A stretch of 64,000 nt of DNA, taken from positions 1,274,001 to 1,338,000 of the forward strand of contig JABMCL010002254.1 in NCBI GenBank assembly GCA_018857735.1, read 5' to 3'. Positions within the stretch are counted from its first letter, which is position 1. Every line of letters starts with the position of its first letter. The stretch comes from Alviniconcha marisindica (lineage: Eukaryota > Mollusca > Gastropoda > Provannidae). Positions 54,863 through 64,000 of the stretch are shown one piece after another. The position numbers and the translations under genes were made by a program. Below the pieces are notes generated by a model. It was not told the DNA's origin, ran no database searches, and saw nothing but the letters and a program-made list of their open reading frames with translations.

Positions 54863-56730
54863 AACTTTCGTGTTTCCTTAGAGTAATCTCCCTTGTGCGA
54901 CCCACTCAGAATCGTCTGCAAGTCTTTTTTGGCTGTGATTTGTTTTGGTTTCGAAGCCTATGTAAAATTCTCGTAAAAAATAACATTAGATCTGGTTAGA
55001 AAAGGATTGTTTGTGTCTCAAAGCACACATGAATACCCTGGACGGAAAGAGATATGTGTGAAATTGCTATCATAATTTTGCATAATTTATGGAAGCACTA
55101 GAAATCGACAGAAACTGGAACTCGGCGCTGGACAGCAGATTTGACCACTGGTGGACACTGTGATCGCATAATTATTCTGCTTCCACAGCAAGCCCGTCGA
55201 TCAGCAGTATGATAAGTAAGTATGTTTATTGCATTGACCTCGCTTGGTTTTGATTTTGCAGTGATCTTTTTCATTTGATTTGATGCTCGGTGAGTGAGTG
55301 ACTGAAAACGGCGACTAGCAGATTTAGTGTGAGTGCAGATTCAAGTACTTGGATCGATATAGTTTTATTGTGTGCCCAGTCGGACAGAGATATAAAACTC
55401 GCTGATGATTATGACTTTAGAATAATAGAAAATCCATGGCTGACAGTTAAAATGTCGACGAGTCATGCCAACTCAGCATCACCGATCGGCTTCCAGTCAC
55501 TGGAGTTGAGTCAGGCGACAATTTTCTCACCGCCACGTTATTCTCGTCTCTCAGACAAGAACACTGTTCAGTTCTGTCATGCCGTGATGAGAGAATGAAA
55601 TGATTCGATACGGAAGAGAGTCTGAGAGTCGTGGCGCAGAGCAAGAGCGGCTGTCGCTGTCGAGGGCCAGTTAAGCGGCTGAGGCATGATCGAGCGTGAC
55701 GGTCACTAACAGTGAAGATGGGCGGCGACCGCTGCATGCTGACTGACGTGCTAGGCGGCTTTGCGCCCATCCCTGAGATGTCTTCGGACCTCCAGTTCTG
55801 TATAGATAAGATGAGAATGTATGTAAACCGAGGTCTTCCGTGTATACGCTTTCAAACGATTACATACGCACGTAAAAGAACCTGTCAGTGGGTTGGGTGG
55901 ATTATGGAAACACCAAAATAACCCAGCATGCACTAGAAGTGTGAAGAGTGTTCAGGGTGTCGAAGTTGGACACTATACGCAAGAAGAAGAAGAGAGATTA
56001 AGAATTTAGCAAGCAATCAGCAGCCGGCCGACCGATACTGAATTGGCGCCAGGGGATTGACATTGACCACGAAACGCGGCGGCGCTGAATTGACCGCCAG
56101 TCAGTGCCGACTCAGTCACTGACTTGGTCAGACTGACCAATGCCTGCTGCATGCAGAATACGTAGGATGAAGCAATAAATAAATAAACAAAAAAAGAGCA
56201 GTGCTATCTGCAGTCTCTGTTCTGCTGACAGCGCACTTTGACACGTACCTGTCAGCAGCCAACACTGACTGGAGATGGATCACTACTTGGCAGACAGAAA
56301 TCCAGTTTAACGGCAAGAGCCAGTGCCATTCCGCCGAGACGGTAATAATAATGATGATGATGATGATGAAAAACAACAACAACAACAACAACCGACAACA
56401 ACAAACTCGGCGGTAACTGACTGCGGTTTTATGTGAAACAGAACCGGCGGCGACACTGGGACTGAAAGCAAGCCAGAGAGACTGAATTTCGGCAGAATGC
56501 CTCAGTTTGGCCACAGGCAGTAACAGCGACACAGGACCCACTCGGAGGTCCACTGACTAGTACACTGGCCCATCTGGAACTGAAAAAAATAATAATGAAA
56601 AAATGAAAAAGTGTCACTGTATGATTAGAGAAGAGTGACTGACGTACTTCTGCCCGCCATGTAAGCAGTAGGGCAGGAACTGAGGCACGGATAGAGCGGC
56701 CGTTGGCAGCGGGCTTCGAAATAACGTTAT
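54863..56730. other. Upstream of OPA3: SINE tail, no gene recognised
   Basis: Includes the OPA3 promoter side. A SINE-like tail at about 55855-55990 has ACGCACGTAAAAGAACC, AACCCAGCATGCAC and a terminal AAGAAGAAGAAG. ATG and CAA triplet tracts lie at 56348-56405. ORFs at 55329-55598 and 55712-55921 show no family resemblance. Confidence 0.5.
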
Positions 56731-56764
56731 GCCCTACGGCGCTTTGGGCTCATTTGGACGAATG

Positions 56765-57250
56765 AAGCTCCCCTATCCCCGCCACTACCCCCTTCCCCGC
56801 CCTCTATCCCCGCCACTACCCCCTTCCCCGACCTCTATTCCCGCCACTACTCCCCTTCCCCGACCTCTATTCCCGCCATTACCCCCTTCCTTCCCCGCCC
56901 CCCTATCCCCACCACTACTCCCCTCCCCGACCCTTTCCCGCCACTACCACCTTCCTTCCCCGCCCCCCATCCCCCACTTCCCCTCTCCCCCCCCCCCCTC
57001 CCCCCCCCCCCCCCCCCTCCCCCCCGCCCTTCCCGCCTCCCCTCCCCCCCCCCCCCCGCCCCCCCCCCCTCTCCCCCCCCCCCCTCCCCCCCCCCCCCCC
57101 CTCGCCCCCCCCCCCTCCCGCCACTACCTCCCTTCTCTGCCCCTGTTCCCGCCATTACTCCCTTCCCCGCCCCTACTCCCTACTGTTACCCCCCCCCCCC
57201 CTCTTCCCCGCCCCCTGTCCTGGCCCCCCTGTCCCTACCACTACACTCCC
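56765..57250 (+). repeat. C-rich low-complexity tract
   Basis: Degenerate repeats of CCCCGCCACTACCCCCTTCC pass into nearly pure C with occasional T and G (56975-57120) and back. The Pro-rich 201-codon ORF (plus) and Gly-rich ORFs (minus) are compositional artefacts. Potential i-motif/G-quadruplex DNA. Confidence 0.9.
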
Positions 57251-58204
57251 CCCTTCCCTGCCCCTCTTTCTGCATCTGGAGTTTCCTGTGCTACTTTCAC
57301 AAGTTCATCGACTGGAGCAGATGTTGTGTATTGACAGATCTGAACCGGTTGTTGTTGCGTTATGCCAGTCCACGTCCATTCATTTTTGAAGTCCACTGAG
57401 TGTCAGTTCTTGTTTGCTTGCTTGTAACCAACCATAATGATATCAAAACCATTGAATGTCAGTGTAGCAGCATTAGGATTTACTGAGCACCATGAAGGTA
57501 GGTATTCTCACTTACCATATATCAGTTTTACGGCTCCTGCTTTTTAGCCTTTAGCCTGCTAAGTTGTTATTCAGTACATGTTTTGACTAACATGTTCTTG
57601 TCTTAGATTCAGTTCAGCTTGAACAAGGAACGGTTTCAGGATCTTAAAATCCACGTACGATTTTGAAAGTTTCAGTCATATCACCTCTCGCTCTCCTACC
57701 TTCTAGACTTAGTAATTTTAGTACCGTTAATCTTGGTTCATACTCCAGGTTATTTATCTTGATAATTCGTTTAGTAAAGCGTTTTTGCTGCATGCGTTTT
57801 ATATTTTCTTAAATCCTGGCGCCACACAGCGGTATAATATTCTAAGATTTGTCCAAGACTTTAAAAAGTGGTACCATAATAATTATATCTACTTTTACAT
57901 GATGTTATATTTCAATTCACAGACTCTGCCTCTACTTCCCGTCAGTCGCAGAGATTTTATTGGCGGATCCCATAGACTGCCTTCGTCCCGGCTGTGTCAG
58001 ACTCGACAGTAGGCCTACACGAAGTGTTGAACAAGACCACAGTCCTTGAGAACTAAATCCGCTTCTGTCGTCATTACTGGCTGAACTCGCGGATGACAAA
58101 TTCCCGTTCTTTGCTTCAGTTATGAATGTTCTTTTGACAGGCAGCTTTCGCGTTGTGTTCAGATCCGCCGCTGTCAGGCCGCTGTTAAAAACAAAACAAA
58201 AAAC

Positions 58205-58395
58205 CCTCCTGTTGGCATTGTTCAGTTCAGTTCAAGATGGCATTTATGCGCTCGGAAAAGCCCATAATTATGCGCGCCACCCCGCCTCTCAGCACTAGAG
58301 TCTCTCCAACGTCGCCTTTAAAACAGGTCCAATGTTCGTCTGATTGACGATGGCCCCCTCTCGCCCCTTCAGGGAAGATCGTCTCGCGCTTTGAA
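58205..58395 (+). repeat. Dispersed repeat pair, copy A (copy B at 62205-62370)
   Basis: Both copies start CAAGATGG, share GCGCTCGGAAAAGCCCAT, then GTTCGTCTG, GACGATGGCCC and GGAAGATCGT. They are diverged by small indels and in the same orientation. Confidence 0.8.
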
Positions 58396-58599
58396 GTGAT
58401 AGCTGCATTGAAATGTAAACAACCACTGGCGTGTCTCCGACCTTCCGGCCCTTTCTTTCCAAGATCACAGAAAATAGTACCCCCCCCACACACACACACC
58501 ACACACCCATCAACTCTCCCAACCGACGTCTTCAAATCTGTAGTCCCTTTTACTCCCTTCAGTCTACCTATCGCTCAGGCCATAGCACTAAAGCTGCCC

Positions 58600-60420
58600 G
58601 TCTTTCAAAATTGTTACTGACCTTCGTACACGGCTCTGGATGTCAATCAAAATTATCAGCTCTTTCTACTCGACCTATCCGAATCTTTAGGCACGATAGA
58701 CCACTTTATTCTGTCTGCAGACACCATAATGCTTTTAGCATAATAAACCACTTAATTCTGTCTTCAGACTCCATGGTACTTTTGGCACTATAGACCACTT
58801 TCTTCTGTCTGCAGACTCCATAATGCTTTTCGCACTATAGACCACTTTATCAGTTCTGTCTGCAGACTCCATAATGCTTTTGGCACTATAAACCACTTAA
58901 TTCTGTCTTCAGACTCCATGATACGTTTGGCACTATAGACCATTTTATTCTGTCTGCAGACTCCATAATGCTTTTGGCACTATAGACCACTTTATTCTGT
59001 CTGCATACTCGATAATGCTTTTAGCACTGTAGACCACTTTATTCTGTCTGCAGACTCCAGGATGCTTTTGGCATTTCTGGCACTGCTCTGTCTGGGTTTC
59101 AGTCATACCTCTCTGACCGGACTCAGGTCGTCTCTGCCAACGATGTGCCCTCCGTTCCGGCTGCTTTGAACTTTGGTGTCCCCCAGGGTTCAGTGCTTCG
59201 TCCAATTCTCCTTGTCGGGCCTTTGCATTCATACTACTTCTGAGAGTGTATCCTGTGTATCCTGTCATTCTCTCTCAACTCACAGCTTCTCCGATGACGA
59301 CCATCTGTACAAGTCTACCCCCTCCCCACACCCCTCCTCCCGCTCCAAAGGGAGGCCGCCTGATGGCTGTCATTTGATTCCCCTTTCCTGTCTCCGGTGT
59401 CTTGTTTTCCTGCCCAATCCTCCTGCTCTTTCTGTCTTGTCATTTTTCTGCTGTTATTGTCCATTCTCCTGACTTTCCCCAGAGAAAATGGGTTGTTTTA
59501 TATTTCTGTACTGATTGATTTAGTAGATTCTGACTTAAGAAAAGGGTTACATTTGAGAGGAGAGTTTTGAAATCTGTATTTGCTTGTGACAGAGTTTGAT
59601 CGTCCTGAGGTGACCTTTTGCGGTTGCCAGGACGTTAAAATCCAGTTACATAACTAACTAACTAACAAGTCTGGTAACATTTTTCAGCTTCTTGGAATCA
59701 TCCGTGCTTGTGTTTCCGATGTGAAAGCCTGGATGACAGCCCATCAACAATGATAAAGCAGAATGGATCTTGATTGCTAACAAGACGTTTTTCAACTCTG
59801 ACTGTTCCTGAGTCCATCAACCTGGAATGCTGTGACATCAAACTTGTCTACACAATTTGCAACCTTCTGTCTCTCTTGATCCCAGTCTCTCATTCCAGCG
59901 GCAGCGGATCTCCTCCGGTTGTCGTATATATATTTATATCTCGAACTTCGTTGGATCAGTGCAGTGCGCCACTATCTCTCTGAAGATGTCAACAAACGAC
60001 TGTTGTGTTCATTTGTTCTTGCAAGATCAGATTATTGTAACTCCCTTTTTCTTTCAAAGCAGAACAATGCTGTAAGACACATTTTCCGAGCCTCCACATC
60101 CGCCCATGTCACTCCTATGTTTCCCTCTTTTCACTGGTTACCTATTGAGGACAGAATCGAGTACAAACTGTCGTTTCTTTGCTCTCTGATCAAGCCCCAT
60201 CTGCCTTTCAGGCCTTTACATGCACACTACTTCCCCGGCGGCAGCTCCGTTCTTCTGTAGACACCAGAGAGTTCAGAATACCACCCCAAGTTCCGCACAA
60301 AGTCCGCTGGTCAGCGCTCATTCTCTTACCAGGCTCCAACTAGCTGGAACCAAACCTCAGTGTCTGTCCGTCATGCTGCCTTTGTCACAGAGAGAGAGAG
60401 AGAGAGGGAGAGAGAACTCG
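58600..60420 (+). mobile_element. Decayed LINE with reverse-transcriptase remains
   Basis: Plus-strand segments in shifting frames follow LINE ORF2 order: LFLLDLSESLGTIDHFIL (palm, first catalytic region), then FGISGTALSGFQSYLSDRTQ and FGVPQGSVL at 59067-59205, FSDDDHLYKS at about 59286 (the position of the F/YxDD catalytic box), AEWILIA near 59765, YDYCNSLF-type sequence near 60030, HWLPIEDRIEYKLSFLCSLI near 60135, and a C-terminal region to about 60400. Stops and frame shifts break it repeatedly, and a non-LTR tail (59500-59665) sits in the middle. The palm region is expanded by a tandem repeat (58690-59060). Confidence 0.8.
58690..59062 (+). repeat. ~47-bp tandem repeat made from LINE palm-motif sequence, about 8 copies
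   Basis: The unit is GGCACTATAGACCACTTTAT then TCTGTCTGCAGACTCCATAA and TGCTTTT. GGCACTATAGACCAC encodes GTIDH, the LINE palm motif, so the array arose within the element. Confidence 0.9.
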
Positions 60421-60790
60421 AACTCGAACTCGAAAACTTTATTTTACAAGGATTGTAGTTTAGGTTCAGTCAAAAACCTGTCTAACAACTAGTCCTTGCT
60501 AAGCTACTGATCAAATTACAGGCATTATTTATATACATATAGGCATGAATGGGTGAGTGAAACGTTGTACATGACAATTTCCACACAAACATAGCGTGTT
60601 CACAGCGCCAGATGAATAAATGCACTTCATTCAGTTACATATTATGAGCATACAACCAGCAAATAAAACGGCAGAACATCTGATCAGTTCACAGAGAGAG
60701 AGAGAGAGAGTTGTTCGGGTGTTCGCAGCGCCAGATGCACTACATGCATGCACCAAACAGACCGACCGACCGACTGACCGACCGAGTGTG
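60395..60790 (+). repeat. GA microsatellites, short duplicated flank and ACCG tract
   Basis: GA tracts at 60390-60412 and 60692-60710. The phrase CAGCGCCAGATG occurs at 60603 and 60727. A (CCGA)n tract lies at 60761-60785. Confidence 0.75.
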
Positions 60791-61430
60791 TGTGTGCAAG
60801 TTGATGAACTACTTTTGACAACTGCATTTCGCGGCTGTTTCGACGTGTTTCGGTTAATTATTGATTTGATTTTTTAACGTTCTATAAATTAAAAACAAAA
60901 CAAACACTAAACATCGTTGAAAGTAAAGTTAACAATTACTGAATTTCCCCCCCTTTTGACAGTTACAAATCTGATGAGAACCCAATGAGACCGGCAAGGG
61001 GGGGAATCGTGTCGCATTCCCCTGACAATGTCTACAGTTGCTTCCCTTGTACCTGTCTACCGGGTTGGCCTATGCCTGTGCTCACACCTGTGTATTTTTG
61101 CATTCGTGCGTGCGCGCATGTGTGCAGTGCCGACACTGTGTGTGTGTGTGTGTGTGTGTGTGTGCTTCATTAATAATAATAAATAATTATTTTTGATATT
61201 AATGTTTTTGTTGTTGTTAGACTGCTTGTTTGTCTCCAAATGCTGTCTCCAGCTAGGTATGTACTGGCTGGGACCTAGGTCCCAGGAGTTGGTGGTGGGA
61301 AGTGGGGGGGAAAGGGGAGATTATACGCAACGTTACACTGTCACCACCATAATTAGTCTGCATTAAGCTGGGCAGCGGTGTGAGCCATTTTTGTTAGTCG
61401 CTGTGACAGGACTGCGCCGTTTGATTTAAG

Positions 61431-61518
61431 AGAAAAGAGAGCCGGAGCGGATTCACTGAGTCGAACCGACGGCGATCTGCTTACCAGCAGAGTGCTTTCC
61501 CGCTGGGCCAAACCGGCT
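61431..61518 (-). mobile_element. tRNA-like SINE head
   Basis: The minus strand reads GAGCCGGTTTGGCCCAGCGG, CTGCTGGTAAGCAGATCG, B-box GGTTCGACTC and closing CTCCGGCTC, parallel to the copy at 34202-34272. The anticodon region is malformed, so it is not called as a tRNA gene. Confidence 0.6.
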
Positions 61519-62039
61519 CAAGTTCTTCCGTCCCCCTCTACTCCCCCCTCCCCCCCCCTTCCACCTGCTCCCCCCCCCACCCCCCCCAACCTGCCCTCAC
61601 AGGGGAAACAACAAGACGCGCTCAGCATGAAACTACCTTTTCTCCGAACCCACAAATCAGTCAAATCAACATGTGATGCCGTGACACTGAATATGTGACT
61701 GACCTTGAACTCTTTCATTATTGATTACTACTCATTTGACTGATGACGATGCGCCGCGTGCAGCTGTATGCCGTAAGCATGACAGCAGTAGCCTGACGGG
61801 CAGCGCTGCAGGGGAATGCCGCCAACACACACGTTGCAAGCTGCAGCCGCACACGTTGCTGTAAGGCTGTGCAGGGTGTCCACACTCAGCACGGCTGCTC
61901 AGCATACTAGCTGTGACGGAACTGGGACAAGAAACACGCTTGAAACCAACACTGGGCCACAAGACAATGACTGCCTGGCCAGGGTTGTTCTTTGTTTCAT
62001 TCAGCAAAGAAATTAAAAACAACAAGTCCCCAACATTAA

Positions 62040-62058
62040 CAACAACAACAACAACAAC

Positions 62059-62124
<66 letters not shown>

Positions 62125-62162
62125 CACACACACACACACACTCTCTCTCTCTCTCTCTCTCC
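62040..62162 (+). repeat. Compound microsatellite (CAA)n(CA)n(CT)n
   Basis: CAA, then CA, then CT blocks in sequence; Thr/His and Val/Cys ORFs are artefacts. Confidence 0.95.
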
Positions 62163-62204
62163 CCAAGCCTCGCTTTCCGGCAGCTTTCCTCGCAGTTCAC
62201 TTTA

Positions 62205-62370
62205 GTTCAAGATGGTATCTAGGCGCTCGGAAAAGCCCATATGCGCTCCATCCCGTCTCTCAGAAGTTTCCCCAACGTTGCCGTTGAAACAGTTCCAGTG
62301 TTCGTCTGACGATGGCCCTCTCTCGGTCTTTCAAGGAAGATCGTTTTGTGCTTCTTCGTTCCACACTTCT
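62205..62370 (+). repeat. Dispersed repeat pair, copy B
   Basis: The partner of 58205-58395; shared landmarks are AGGCGCTCGGAAAAGCCCAT and GTTCGTCTGACGATGGCCCT. Confidence 0.8.
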
Positions 62371-62854
62371 CTCCTCCAGGTCATCCGGCTGTGACCTACT
62401 AAGAAAAGCACATGGATCGATAACCAAAAGAAAAAGATACGATTCCCCCACCCCCATCAGAACCATAGAAAACTTCCAGAGGAGTGTAAAGTGAGCATAT
62501 GTATTGTCCTTCATGGGCAATACTTTTCAGTAATCTCAGCTGAGGGTGGTGTGGTCATAACTTCGTGGAAACGATCGGGCACTTTGCGTCAGGTGCCACT
62601 GAGAGTAAAAGAGCTTCCTTGCTCGGTACAGATAGTGAAGTCAAGACAACTGTCGATCAGCGTTGAAAGGGACAGGCTAAATCGATCATTACTGTCACGC
62701 TTGTCTCCAAGGAGTGGGCCTACCTGCTGACAGGCAGCGTAAAGGCGACAAGGGCAGGGGTACGACTGACACACGCATCACTCCGGTCCTGGGGCCCGTA
62801 TCGGACATCTTAGCCCACTGTCGCTAAAGGATACTCGATGCGCCAAACTTCTGT

Positions 62855-63065
62855 GGCGTCAAACTGCTCTTCCAGAGCGACAAATGTACACGCTGATACG
62901 TCAAAGTGCTCTTCCAGAGCGACAAATGTACACGCTGATACGTCAGACTGCTCTTCCAGAGTGACAAAATTACGCTGACGTGTCAGCGTATCAGCGTGTC
63001 ATCTAATGTACACGCTGATACGTCAAACTGCTCTTCCAGAAGTGACAAATGTACCCGCTCGTACG
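62855..63065. repeat. ~42-62-bp tandem repeat with embedded palindrome
   Basis: Four to five units of ACAAATGTACACGCTGATAC then GTCAAACTGCTCTTCCAGAG. At 62971-62990 the sequence TACGCTGACGTGTCAGCGTA is a near-perfect palindrome, with TACGTCA-like CRE half-sites in each unit. Confidence 0.85.
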
Positions 63066-63069
63066 TCAA

Positions 63070-64000
63070 ATACATGACAAAAAGTGAAGTTTAAGGTTTG
63101 GCGTGCTGCGCTTAGTGAAGGTACCAAAGTTCGTGTTGTCACATCTAAAGCACTCTCAGCTGTAACCTAAACATGCCAAACGTTTTGGCGTAAACATGCA
63201 GAGGATGTACCTTTGGTAGAGCACCTTGTATTTACTTGCATGCCAGGTGAACGTTGCAGAGGGCGTACCTCGGCTTTGGTGGAGTTTATGTACCTTGTAT
63301 TTACTCGCATGCCAGATGAAAGTTACCGTAGGTGATCCAGGTCTTTGTTGTTGTGTTCGTGTGACGTCTTTTGAGCACTGATTAACTTTCTTGTTTGTTG
63401 ATTTTCTAGACAGGCAGAATTTGTCAAAACTTCAATGAAAGGGAGAGGTCCATGTTTTAAGACTATAATGTTTGTAACAAGCAAGGGGCCGAGTCATTTA
63501 GGCTGGGGGTCATTGTAAATGTCGTGTTTTGACAGGAACTGCCAACGATAGACAGGTATTGTGCCGCCGCGGATCACTAGACCAGAACGTGAGGTCAGTT
63601 CCAAGTCACTCGCTTTGTTTGAACACCTTCACTTGAGGTAGTCACACTGTGTCCAGTGCCCTGCGAGTAGCGGATTTCTTGTTTGCATTACTTAGGTGTA
63701 ATACTTCTGGTCACGACAGGGACCCCTTCTAGCCTCTCAGCTTGTGTCGAGCAGTGTGTGAAGAGTGCTTGGCACTGAAAGGCACTGCCCCACAGTCAAC
63801 GTTTCACTGGATTAAAGACGAATTAGCACTTCAGAGTTTAAACGGAAGCACGATCTGGGCTATTTCCGTTTCTCAAACCTTTGTGGCAAGTTTGCTTCGG
63901 GTCAACACAGAGTGTAGCAAAGGCCTCTAGGACCAGTCGTGAGAATATGAGGTGGACTTACAGAGAGTTCAAACATTCCTTTATTCTCTTCCATTCGCAA
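63070..64000. other. No gene recognised at window end
   Basis: Two similar stretches, near 63225 and 63295 (CTTGTATTTACTTGCATGCC and CTTGTATTTACTCGCATGCC), show a ~75-bp duplication. The ORF at 63742-63930 has no recognisable content. Confidence 0.4.

Noticed and set aside
56729..57334. Pro-rich protein of 201 codons
   Set aside because: Created by the C-rich tract; no non-repetitive domain or splice context.

Overview
The window is animal nuclear DNA. The genes are split by GT-AG introns, and there is heavy microsatellite, minisatellite, SINE/LINE and DNA-transposon load, with many long homopolymeric G or C runs. Protein identities and repeat style fit a lophotrochozoan, most likely a gastropod mollusc; that placement is inference. 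I assembled exons by hand from family homology, splice sites and reading-phase continuity. Nearly all long uninterrupted ORFs here are translated tandem repeats, while the real exons are short.

Layout: (1) 1-8630, minus strand: first seven coding exons of ACTR10 (actin-related protein 10, dynactin pointed-end complex); its 3' half lies beyond the window start. (2) 8792-12061, plus strand: complete three-exon GCHFR (GTP cyclohydrolase I feedback regulator). Its start codon is 161 bp from the ACTR10 start codon, head to head, so a shared bidirectional promoter is likely. (3) 12062-17540: intergenic minisatellite, a long palindrome, GT tracts and a decayed LINE. (4) 17543-34676, plus strand: complete nine-exon RNF8-type E3 ubiquitin ligase (FHA, coiled coil, RING) with an added RG-rich/acidic tail and a C-terminal CCHC zinc knuckle. 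(5) 34677-42609: several private tandem arrays. (6) 42610-43524, minus: main exon of an ER-bound oxygenase mpaB/rubber-oxygenase (DUF2236) family protein. (7) 49285-54862, minus: complete three-exon OPA3. (8) 54863-64000: no host gene recognised; LINE reverse-transcriptase remains, C-rich tracts, SINE-like pieces and minisatellites.

The genes are ordinary housekeeping or signalling genes with no common pathway: dynein-dynactin transport, tetrahydrobiopterin control, DNA-damage ubiquitin signalling and mitochondrial shape. The striking feature is the repeats. Nearly every large intron has its own minisatellite, and several start at or include a splice junction: the RNF8 exon 7 donor, the RNF8 exon 4 and 5 acceptors, and the ACTR10 exon 5 acceptor. 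One GCHFR exon is partly duplicated beside a CA tract. The RING domain is cut by an intron holding a 3.7 kb array of a 71-bp repeat.
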